A stretch of 36,743 bases of DNA from positions 1 to 36,743 of the forward strand of contig MPNN01000017.1 of the NCBI GenBank assembly GCA_002239045.1. The letters are read 5' to 3'. The notes beneath the pieces are model-generated. The model did not search any database, was not told where the DNA came from, and saw only the letters and a program-made list of their open reading frames with translations. Origin of the DNA: SAR202 cluster bacterium bin127. Lineage in GTDB: Bacteria > Chloroflexota > Dehalococcoidia > Lucifugimonadales > Lucifugimonadaceae. Positions 30,151 to 36,743 of this stretch are shown here, in pieces (the first letter of the stretch is position 1; every line of letters begins with the position of its first letter). A program made the translations under genes and the position numbers.

Positions 30151-31737
30151 ATGCTGTCCGAGATTGGTGAGCGACTTTACCAGGATGTTCTAAACCTCAA
30201 GATCACCGAGGGCCCGCTCGCCGGTGAGGAAATAGAAATCCTCGACTGGCAAAAGGAACTCATCGAGGCCGTTGCCACCCACACGGAAATCCTGCTGTCC
30301 ATGCCGAGGGGCAACGGTAAGACGACCGTTGTTGCCTCTCTCGCCACCTCCGCACTCAACCCCAAGGGTGCCTTGTTTGTCCCGCGCGGCCAGATCGTCC
30401 TGGTCGCGTCATCCCTGAAGCAGGCCACCATCGCCTTCAACCACATAAAATTCTTCATGTGGGATGAGTTCTACGACGACAACGGCAAAGAGCGGAAAGG
30501 CATCTGGCGGATCATCGACAACACACACGAAAAGTCCATCGAACACCGCCCTACCGGGACCAAGCTCCAGGCGATCGGTTCCGATAGTGACCGCGCCCAC
30601 GGCCTTGCCCCCTCGTTTATCCTGGCCGACGAACCAAGCCGTTACAAGAGGCAGGGCGAAAGCCTCATAGTCGCCTTGGTCACGGGCATGATTAAGCAAG
30701 ACAATCCCAAGATGGTCGTGATTGGAACGCAGTCCGATACCCCCGATCATTGGTTCAACAAAATGCTTTCCGCGCCAAACGAACACCGATGGTCAAAGAA
30801 CTATTGCGCGAGCAAGGAGGACATCGAAAAAGGCAGGGAATTCGAGCTTGACGTCATTCGCAAGGCCAACCCGTCATACGATCACCTCAAGGCGCTCCGC
30901 GCGGGAATCGACCGGGCCATCATCAAGGCGAAGAACGAAGGCGACACCGCTTTGGCGTCATATCGGGCGCTTCATTTGAATTCTGGAACTCCCGAAACAG
31001 ACGAAATCGAGATGATTGTCCAGGTGGAGAATTGGCGGGCGGTCACGTTCGAGGTTGGCGCGCCGCGGCAGGGTCCCGTGGCGATCGGGATTGACCTCGG
31101 CGGGGGAAACAGCATGTCGGCCATCAGTTTCTATTTCCCCGAGACGGGTCGCCTCGAAGCCTATGGTGCGTTTCCCGCATTGCCGTCACTGACCGAGAGA
31201 GGGAGGCGTGACGGGATCGGTGAGGACTACCAGGTCATGAAGAAGCGCGGAGAACTCACGGTGTACCCCGGATGGAAAACCAACAACGTGAAGTTCCTCA
31301 AGGACCGTCTCAATGAGATCGCGGATTACAAATGGATAGGTGTCGCGGCTGACAACTATGCCAAGACGGAAGTTCAGCAGGTATTCCTCGAAGCCCACTA
31401 CGATATGGAGCTTTTGGACTTCAGGCGGGTCGGTGCGGGTCCTCATGGCAAGGAGGACGTCGAGGCATTTCAAACCGAAGTCCTCACGGCCTATATGTCG
31501 GTCGAGAGAAACCTCGCGCTTGATTATGCTATTCTCAAGTCGAGAATACGCCGGGACCCCAACGGCAATCCTAGTCTCCAAAAAGCAGCCGCAAAAGGCA
31601 GGATCGACGTTCTTCAAGCGTCGTTGCTCGCAGTTGGCATGGGCTACCGATGGCGCAAACCGTATGAACAAAGAGACGGGCTGGGCGCCTTCTGGGACAA
31701 GATGCTGGAGTCAGGAAAATTCGTGGGATCAGCGTAA
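30151..31737 (+). CDS. terL: Terminase large subunit
   Basis: A 528-residue packaging motor starting at ATG 30151, two bases after the HNH stop. The N-terminal ATPase shows the adenine-side Q-motif (DWQKELIEA ~32), Walker A MPRGNGKTT (~51-59), Walker B FILADE (~156-161) and motif III-like VVIGTQSD (~189-196). The C-terminal RNase-H-like nuclease has first Asp315 in AIGIDLGGGNSMSAI and a further Asp in GVAADNYA (~396). It docks on the portal, cuts concatemers and pumps DNA into the head. The portal gene follows with no gap. Unusually, no recognisable small subunit precedes it; an AT-rich HNH gene sits there instead. Confidence 0.96.
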   Translation: MLSEIGERLYQDVLNLKITEGPLAGEEIEILDWQKELIEAVATHTEILLSMPRGNGKTTVVASLATSALNPKGALFVPRGQIVLVASSLKQATIAFNHIKFFMWDEFYDDNGKERKGIWRIIDNTHEKSIEHRPTGTKLQAIGSDSDRAHGLAPSFILADEPSRYKRQGESLIVALVTGMIKQDNPKMVVIGTQSDTPDHWFNKMLSAPNEHRWSKNYCASKEDIEKGREFELDVIRKANPSYDHLKALRAGIDRAIIKAKNEGDTALASYRALHLNSGTPETDEIEMIVQVENWRAVTFEVGAPRQGPVAIGIDLGGGNSMSAISFYFPETGRLEAYGAFPALPSLTERGRRDGIGEDYQVMKKRGELTVYPGWKTNNVKFLKDRLNEIADYKWIGVAADNYAKTEVQQVFLEAHYDMELLDFRRVGAGPHGKEDVEAFQTEVLTAYMSVERNLALDYAILKSRIRRDPNGNPSLQKAAAKGRIDVLQASLLAVGMGYRWRKPYEQRDGLGAFWDKMLESGKFVGSA

Positions 31738-33072
31738 ATGCTCGGTCGAATCAGACAGGCAATGTCCAACGCGATCACGTGGGAGAACCGCGACGATTAC
31801 CGTGACGCGGCCCGCTACGACCCCGACGACGGGAAGTTTCTCCCGCTCGGAATCGCGTCAGAGTATGGCAATGCTCGCGGTCTCGCCGCGGTCCCTGCGG
31901 TGTACGGCGCGGTCAACCTCCTGAGCGACCAGATTTCACTCCTGCGCCCCACGGTTCGCCGGGGTGAGTACGAATTCTTCCCCAATCACCCGATTTCGGT
32001 TCTGCTCGGCGAACAGCCCTCGCGGTTGTTCAACAAGGTGCAGTTCTGGCGCATCATGACGCGGATGTGTTTCCTCCATGGAAACGCTCATGCGTACATC
32101 CGGCGCCGTGCGTTCGGTGACCGCCGCTACGCTTTCGAGCTTGTCCCGGCATACTGCCACCGGGCGTGGTGGGTCGAACACCGGGATTCCCCGCGCCAGC
32201 GGTACAGCCTGCAACTCGTGGGGCGCGACACCTACGGGGGGCTGTCGTTCAACCAGCACGTCGAGGCCGACGCAAAAGACGTCATCACGTACCACGGCCC
32301 GGGCTACAACGGGCTGACGTCACCCTCGCCCGTGCGGTACGCCGCGAGTCAGATCGTGGGCATCATGGGGAAGGTGTTGCAGCACCAGTCGCAACTTCTC
32401 AAGATCGACGACAACTCATCGCTGTTCCTCAAGTCCGATCTCGGAGTGCCTTACGAGTCGTGGGACAAGGCCCGGACGACTGTTGAGGACCAGGTTCAGG
32501 GTGTACGGAAAGACCAGCGGATCCCGCTGCTCCCTCCGGGGGTCACGCTCGAACGCTTCCAGATGCTCAACGCGACGGACCTCCGATTGATCGAACTGCT
32601 CAAGTGGGGCGTGGAGGACGTGTGCCGCGTGTGGCAGGTTCCGCCGGCGCGCCTCGCCCACTACTACCAAGGGATGCGGGTCGCGGGTGTAGAGAACCAG
32701 GCGGTCGACTTCGAGCGGTTTTCGATTCAGAACCGAACCGGCATGCTCGACAGCGAAAACACCATGAAGCTGCTCCCGACGTCGGATCGCGTGGAGGAGA
32801 TGGAAGTCTGGACCGACACATCGCCGATCGGCCTGGGAACCCTGGCTGAACGCATGGACGTTGCGGAGCAGGGTGTCGCGCGGGGCGGCATGTGGAAGAT
32901 CGACGAAGGGCGTAGACTGACAGGCCAACCACCGTTGCCCAACGGCGACGGGGACCGGGTGTTGGAACCCAAGGGCGCCCCGGCCCAGAACACCGATGGC
33001 AACCCAAGCCGCAGCCAAAAAAACCGTGAGTACGAACTCGGACCCGAAGGTGAGGGAATGGAGACATCTTGA
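31738..33072 (+). CDS. Portal protein (HK97 family)
   Basis: A 444-residue protein whose ATG directly follows the terminase stop. The HK97-family pattern is clear: AAVPAVYGAVNLLSDQISLL (~40-60), HPISVLLGEQPS, a WRIMTRMCFLHGNAHAYI segment (~100-118), EPVPA-like ELVPAYCHRAWWV, then ITYHGPGYNGLTSPSPVRYA and, near the end, CRVWQVPPARLAHYYQ and QNRTGMLDSENTMKLL. The C-terminus (~400 on) is polar and disordered. Twelve copies form the ring through which DNA enters and leaves, and to which the terminase and tail attach. Confidence 0.95.
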   Translation: MLGRIRQAMSNAITWENRDDYRDAARYDPDDGKFLPLGIASEYGNARGLAAVPAVYGAVNLLSDQISLLRPTVRRGEYEFFPNHPISVLLGEQPSRLFNKVQFWRIMTRMCFLHGNAHAYIRRRAFGDRRYAFELVPAYCHRAWWVEHRDSPRQRYSLQLVGRDTYGGLSFNQHVEADAKDVITYHGPGYNGLTSPSPVRYAASQIVGIMGKVLQHQSQLLKIDDNSSLFLKSDLGVPYESWDKARTTVEDQVQGVRKDQRIPLLPPGVTLERFQMLNATDLRLIELLKWGVEDVCRVWQVPPARLAHYYQGMRVAGVENQAVDFERFSIQNRTGMLDSENTMKLLPTSDRVEEMEVWTDTSPIGLGTLAERMDVAEQGVARGGMWKIDEGRRLTGQPPLPNGDGDRVLEPKGAPAQNTDGNPSRSQKNREYELGPEGEGMETS

Positions 33073-33117
33073 CGATGCGTAACCTTTGGGCAATCATTTA
33101 CGGCAAGGAGATAGGCG

Positions 33118-33873
33118 ATGAATCCTAAACTTTTCGCCAAGATGCTGCGGCAGTACCAGGACCGGCTCGCCCGCGCAGGGCGTCCCGTGGCTGAAGATCA
33201 GCCAATTCCTTCGGGCATCTCGGACAAGATCGAAGGCAACGCGATCACGCTTCGCGTCCAAGGCCCGCTTGACGGCGGGTGGCTTGGCGTGTCGGCGGCG
33301 GACATCATCAAGAGGCTCGATGCAGCCGGCGCGACCGAGATCATGCTGCTCATCGACAGTCCAGGCGGATTTGTTGACGAGGGTATGTCGCTGTACACCG
33401 ATCTCCGGCAGCGCGCCAAGGATGGCGCGAATGTCCGAACGGAGTCCCGTGGCCTCGTGGCGTCGGCGGCGATCATGCCATACCTCGCGGGCGACACGAG
33501 GACCGTTGCCGAGGGCAGCCTGTTCATGATCCACAATTCGTGGTCATGGCTGTTCGCCATTGGTGACTACCAGGACCTGCAGAAAGAGTCCACGGCGGTC
33601 CTCAATGGTCTCGTGGCAACAACGAAACTCATCCGCAACATCATTGCGGATCGGACCAACACCCCTGTGGATGAAGTCAAGGCCCAGATGGACGCTGAGA
33701 CGTGGTTCACGGCGGATGAAGCGGTCGAAGCACGATACTCCAACGAAGTGGTAGAACCGCAGCCAGACGATGACGACGATCCGAACGAAGTTTCGGATGC
33801 CATCATGAAGCAGTACGAGGCATCCCAAGAACGTCTAGTGGCGGCGGTTGTTCGCCGATTTGGAGGAGTATAG
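33118..33873 (+). CDS. ClpP-like head maturation protease
   Basis: A 251-residue protein starting at ATG 33118 with AAGGAG upstream. The fold is ClpP/crotonase-like: IMLLIDSPGGFVDEGMSLYTDLRQ (~75-98), nucleophile Ser116 in GLVASAAIMPYLAGD, His139 in FMIHNSWSW, and a likely Asp later (~150). The ClpP-type is one of two usual prohead proteases; it clips the capsid delta domain and scaffold. The C-terminal ~40 residues are very acidic (DDDDDP) and may act as a scaffold-like tail. It sits between portal and capsid genes as expected, and its end contains the capsid gene's GGAGGAG ribosome binding site. Confidence 0.94.
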   Translation: MNPKLFAKMLRQYQDRLARAGRPVAEDQPIPSGISDKIEGNAITLRVQGPLDGGWLGVSAADIIKRLDAAGATEIMLLIDSPGGFVDEGMSLYTDLRQRAKDGANVRTESRGLVASAAIMPYLAGDTRTVAEGSLFMIHNSWSWLFAIGDYQDLQKESTAVLNGLVATTKLIRNIIADRTNTPVDEVKAQMDAETWFTADEAVEARYSNEVVEPQPDDDDDPNEVSDAIMKQYEASQERLVAAVVRRFGGV

Positions 33874-33877
33874 GACC

Positions 33878-35422
33878 ATGAAATATCCGGCCCATATCGA
33901 ACAAACGATGCAGGAGTCGAACGGCCTCGCCAATCCATTTATGCTCAACCGGGACCCGGCGCAAATCCTCGCGTACCACACGTTCGAGGGCAAGAGTCTC
34001 AACGAGTGCGTGGCGGAGTTCAACAGGCTCAATGACACCCTGAAGCAGATCGCGGGTCAGGCGACCGCGGACGACGGCACTCTCGATCTCGAGCAGGTCA
34101 CGCTGTTCGCGGGAACCCCGCAGGAAAAGGGCGACCGCATCATCGAGATCAATTCGCGTCTCGCCGGCGTGATGAACGCCCTCGCACCGAAGCGGCGCAA
34201 AGCCCAGATCGAGGAGATGGCCCGGTCGAGCATCTTTGATCCGGGTGAGGACGAGAGCGGTGTGCCGCGGCAGGCCCGGATTGTCCGGCCCTCGGATTTT
34301 GCCGTCATGCAGCTCCGCGAGCAGGGCCTGGAACTGTGCAGTGATGAATTCAAGCGGCAAGCCAGCACCATGGGGAACTCGATCGGTTGGGAAATGGAGT
34401 TTCCCAAGAGCATGAGCGCGAGTCGATTCCTCGCTGCGGTGTTCACGACGGGTAGCTGGGATCCCGACATCCCCGACGAACCGGGCTTCGTTCCGATGCG
34501 CCAGGAAATGATCCCCTCGATTTCGATGGTCATCCCGACGTTCATGACGGGCCGCGACGCTGTTGACTGGATGGAAGAGACGGAAAATGTGCCGATGGCG
34601 AGGGAAACTGCCGAAGGCATGCTGGTCCCCGAATCGACCTATGCACTGGCCAGGCGGTCGGGCCAGGTCGAGCGGATCGCGCACTACCTGCCGATCACTG
34701 AGGAAGCCTTGGCGGATGAGCCCGAAGTCCGCAGTTACCTCGACATCATGATGCCCCAGGGTGTACGGCAGAAGCTCGATTACCAGATCGTCAACGGCAC
34801 TGGTGCCGCGAACCAACTCCTCGGAATGACGAGCAACCGTGCAGGCTCAGGTGATACGACGGAACGGCGCATCCAGCGGCGCGCTGTTGTGCGAACCGGA
34901 AGCAACACGGGGGCCATTGCGGGAAACCCGTGGAACCTCCTGCTCGATGCGGCTTACGACATCGCCGACCATGGCTTCGGTATTTATGGCCTGCAGATGC
35001 CGACTCATGCGCTGCTTTTGCCCAACGTGTTCCAGGAGTGCCTCAAGTCCACCTCGTCGGCGGGCGGGTACTACGTCGGCGGGCCCCAGATGCCCGTGAT
35101 GAAGACCGCGTGGGGCATGCAGGTCGTGGAGTCGGGGCATTTCAAACTCACTGCGAACACGGAGTCAGGCGGCAATCTCGTTGTGACTGGTGGCGCCCCA
35201 TACTACTCCGGGATCATCGGCGACTTTTCCCCGATGTTCATCCGGCTTTGGATGCGTCACGAAGTCCGTACCGAGGTTGGCATGATGAATGAGGACTTCG
35301 GTAGGTTCCAATTGACAATGCGGTCGAGCGTGAGGTGTGTGTTTGCCATCACGCGGCACAACGCATTCGTCGGTCTGCTCAATCCGCAAGCGAATGGCAC
35401 GGCGGTCTCCACGACCATCTAG
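33878..35422 (+). CDS. Major capsid protein (HK97 fold) with long N-terminal delta-domain region
   Basis: A 514-residue protein. ATG 33878 was chosen because GGAGGAG lies upstream; the frame is open to 33848 inside the protease gene. Residues 1-~165 are helical and charged, the usual delta domain that acts as internal scaffold and is removed by the protease. The mature HK97-type shell follows: VDWMEETENVPMARETAEG (~225-245), HYLPITEEALADEPEVRSYLD (~270), VRQKLDYQIVNGTGAANQLLGM (~297-318), LLPNVFQE (~380), and the C-terminal DFGRFQLTMRSSVRCVFAITR. The product forms the icosahedral shell. A strong RNA hairpin follows in the short gap. Confidence 0.95.
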   Translation: MKYPAHIEQTMQESNGLANPFMLNRDPAQILAYHTFEGKSLNECVAEFNRLNDTLKQIAGQATADDGTLDLEQVTLFAGTPQEKGDRIIEINSRLAGVMNALAPKRRKAQIEEMARSSIFDPGEDESGVPRQARIVRPSDFAVMQLREQGLELCSDEFKRQASTMGNSIGWEMEFPKSMSASRFLAAVFTTGSWDPDIPDEPGFVPMRQEMIPSISMVIPTFMTGRDAVDWMEETENVPMARETAEGMLVPESTYALARRSGQVERIAHYLPITEEALADEPEVRSYLDIMMPQGVRQKLDYQIVNGTGAANQLLGMTSNRAGSGDTTERRIQRRAVVRTGSNTGAIAGNPWNLLLDAAYDIADHGFGIYGLQMPTHALLLPNVFQECLKSTSSAGGYYVGGPQMPVMKTAWGMQVVESGHFKLTANTESGGNLVVTGGAPYYSGIIGDFSPMFIRLWMRHEVRTEVGMMNEDFGRFQLTMRSSVRCVFAITRHNAFVGLLNPQANGTAVSTTI

Positions 35423-35444
35423 CAATCCGCTTGAGGTGTTGTTG

Positions 35445-35470
35445 CGGGCGGCAGCCCAAACTGCCGCCCG
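35445..35470 (+). other. 10-base-pair hairpin after the capsid gene
   Basis: CGGGCGGCAG and CTGCCGCCCG are perfect complements around a CCCAAA loop. There is no T-tract, so it is not a classic terminator. Lying between a very highly expressed gene and the next ORF, it could stabilise the upstream mRNA end or damp read-through. Confidence 0.75.
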
Positions 35471-35488
35471 GTAACGGAGGGACCGCCG

Positions 35489-35773
35489 ATGCCCGGCCAA
35501 ATGGTCACACCCGTCCCGACTGTGCTGGCCGACACCGAGGCTGGCACGAAGTACTCCATCCAGAATTCCGGCAGCCGCGGCAATGGACTCGTGTACGCCA
35601 TAGCCTCGTCTGCTGTCCCCGCTGCAAATACACCCGGTTGGCATATCATCCCGTTCCCCCTGACCGCCGTAATGTCCCACGAGGACGGGCAGAAAATATA
35701 CGTCCGATGTGACCCTGGGCAGTACGGTCAGGACCTCGACACGTTCGAGATTGCCTATAGCGAGGCCGAGTAA
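35489..35773 (+). CDS. Small head decoration-like protein
   Basis: A 94-residue protein starting at ATG 35489 with CGGAGGG about seven bases upstream. It is beta-rich and polar (YSIQNSGSRGNGLVYAIASSAVP, then PLTAVMSHEDGQKIYVRCDPGQ), with the 'N.G...VYAI....P' and 'G..IYVR' pattern of small proteins that coat phage heads or sit at fibre bases. The position right after the capsid gene supports a capsid stabiliser. No enzymatic residues are seen. Its TAA overlaps the next ATG by one base (TAATG), so the two are coupled. Confidence 0.6.
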   Translation: MPGQMVTPVPTVLADTEAGTKYSIQNSGSRGNGLVYAIASSAVPAANTPGWHIIPFPLTAVMSHEDGQKIYVRCDPGQYGQDLDTFEIAYSEAE

Positions 35774-36743
35774 TGTCGACCTTCGTTCTCGGCGCAGTCG
35801 GAGGCGGTGGCGGTGTCCAACTCGTGCGGGAACTTCCCAAGGCCCGGAAGGGCCGGATCGTGTACGTGGTCGAGACCTACACGCCTGGCGATACCTACAC
35901 GGCAACCGACTTCGACATCATCGTTACGGCTGCCAACCTTCCGAACGACATACAGCGCGGCTATTCCTCGGGGGCTGTGGCGGCGCTTGGGATTGGTGGC
36001 GCGGGTGGCGCCATTGATCCCGCCATCGCTGATATTGAAATCATCGCTTTCAATATATCGAACGGACTGCTGTTTGTTCGTTTCAGTGCGGCATTAACGG
36101 GTCAATTCCTCCAGGGCGGTCATGGCCCGATGGAAGTTGTCGTCGGAGACCAAACGTACACGCTGGCGCGTGATGGTGGCAGCAATTGGTGGCGCACACC
36201 GAGTGACGGTTCCATACCAGCGGGGTCGCGTTGGGGCGCGAATCAGAACGTCACGCTGAGGTTGCTCCGCGCCGGGACTCGTAGCGGCGTGACGAAAGAC
36301 GGCATCCGCACGGTTGGCGACAAGGGCCGCCCAACGGACGAAGACGAAGTGCCCGAAGGCTTTTACCACGTCGATCCTCTGTCGGGCGAGTGGGTTGAAG
36401 GGCTCGGTGGCGGCATCGGTGGAGGCATCCCTGGTGTATTGCTTCCCGAAGCCGGACTGTCCGACGCCGACATGCGCGACCACAAGTGGCGCGGTCTGCT
36501 TGTGGGCTTGGCGCGGGAGGATGCCGGGGCCGATTGGAGGCTCCTGACTGTCGCGGGCACCGACCCCGTACAGGCCCGGGCCGAAATCCCCAACGCGGCT
36601 GCGACGGCCACCCTGACGATCCGATTCGACATTGGTGCCGCGGGCGGCATCGTTGATGGCGAAGACGGGAACAACGCCGATGTAAGCGTGGTCTCGTCGG
36701 GTGATAATTCCGTCCGGGTTGACACGGCTGGCCCCACGAGCGG
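35773..36743 (+). CDS. Uncharacterised structural-looking protein, 3' end outside the window
   Basis: The frame opens at ATG 35773 (TAATG overlap) and stays open to the window end: 323 codons with no stop. The start MSTFVLGAVGGGGG is Gly-rich. A beta-rich repeat-like part follows (GRIVYVVETYTPGDTYTATDFDIIV ... NGLLFVRFSAAL), then a 'VVVGDQTYTLARDGGSNWWRTPS' stretch. A second Gly-rich linker (GLGGGIGGGIPG) lies near residues 215-226. I do not recognise a family. Immediate coupling to the decoration-like gene suggests a head-exterior fibre or a second decoration protein. A head fibre resembling the tail adhesins is possible. Confidence 0.6.
   Translation, partial: MSTFVLGAVGGGGGVQLVRELPKARKGRIVYVVETYTPGDTYTATDFDIIVTAANLPNDIQRGYSSGAVAALGIGGAGGAIDPAIADIEIIAFNISNGLLFVRFSAALTGQFLQGGHGPMEVVVGDQTYTLARDGGSNWWRTPSDGSIPAGSRWGANQNVTLRLLRAGTRSGVTKDGIRTVGDKGRPTDEDEVPEGFYHVDPLSGEWVEGLGGGIGGGIPGVLLPEAGLSDADMRDHKWRGLLVGLAREDAGADWRLLTVAGTDPVQARAEIPNAAATATLTIRFDIGAAGGIVDGEDGNNADVSVVSSGDNSVRVDTAGPTS

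Noticed and set aside
33803..34816. 337-residue minus-strand ORF opposite the capsid gene
   Set aside because: Antisense to a confident HK97-type capsid protein and without motifs.

Overview
The window is part of a tailed-phage genome (siphovirus-type, HK97-fold head, lambda-like tail) or a prophage very like one. It is GC-rich by eye, about 60%. A lambda J-type tail-tip protein and a lipobox-bearing surface lipoprotein with a transferrin-binding-protein-like C-terminus point to a Gram-negative, probably proteobacterial, host. No integrase, CI-like repressor, portable lysis cassette, tRNA or CRISPR array was recognised. Both ends cut through structural genes, so head-tail connector genes and probably lysis genes lie outside.

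Region 1 (1-21974, + strand) is the tail module. It runs: end of a probable tail-tube protein; tail assembly chaperone with a -1 frameshift extension; a 1847-residue tape measure protein with four exact 159-residue repeats; two paralogous ~250-residue appendage proteins; and two giant modular adhesin-like proteins. These giants share a propeller-like block and a family of acidic 23-26-residue 'DDG-IEGHAG' repeats. The second giant is joined to two putative Ig (He_PIG) domains and a DUF1833-like tail domain only across a +1 frame change in a C-run. Then come a 90-residue J-domain protein, an NlpC/P60-like protein, a J-like central fibre protein with seven exact 37-residue repeats, and a possible fibre chaperone.

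Region 2 (21978-26047, - strand) is a leftward operon read from about 26.1 kb. It holds a ribbon-helix-helix regulator, a replication initiator-like protein, a helicase-loader-like protein, an HU/IHF-family protein, two uncharacterised proteins and the lipoprotein. Most start codons overlap the preceding stop or have a clear Shine-Dalgarno (SD) sequence.

Region 3 (26048-26129) is a compact divergent control region. It carries a good rightward sigma70-type promoter, a weaker leftward one and a repeated AGTGTTT element.

Region 4 (26130-36743, + strand) starts with nucleic-acid enzymes: a small HNH nuclease, an HD phosphohydrolase, a DNA methyltransferase split by an in-frame amber codon, a VRR-NUC nuclease, and a zinc-finger HNH endonuclease with homing-like features. 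It continues as the head module: large terminase, portal, ClpP-like maturation protease, HK97-type major capsid protein, a small decoration-like protein and an uncharacterised structural-looking protein that runs off the window. No small terminase subunit was identified next to the large one.

The features most likely to be new are the repeat-rich adhesin pair with its frame change and nested third copy of the appendage gene, the tail-module J-domain protein, and the reverse-strand TbpB-like lipoprotein.
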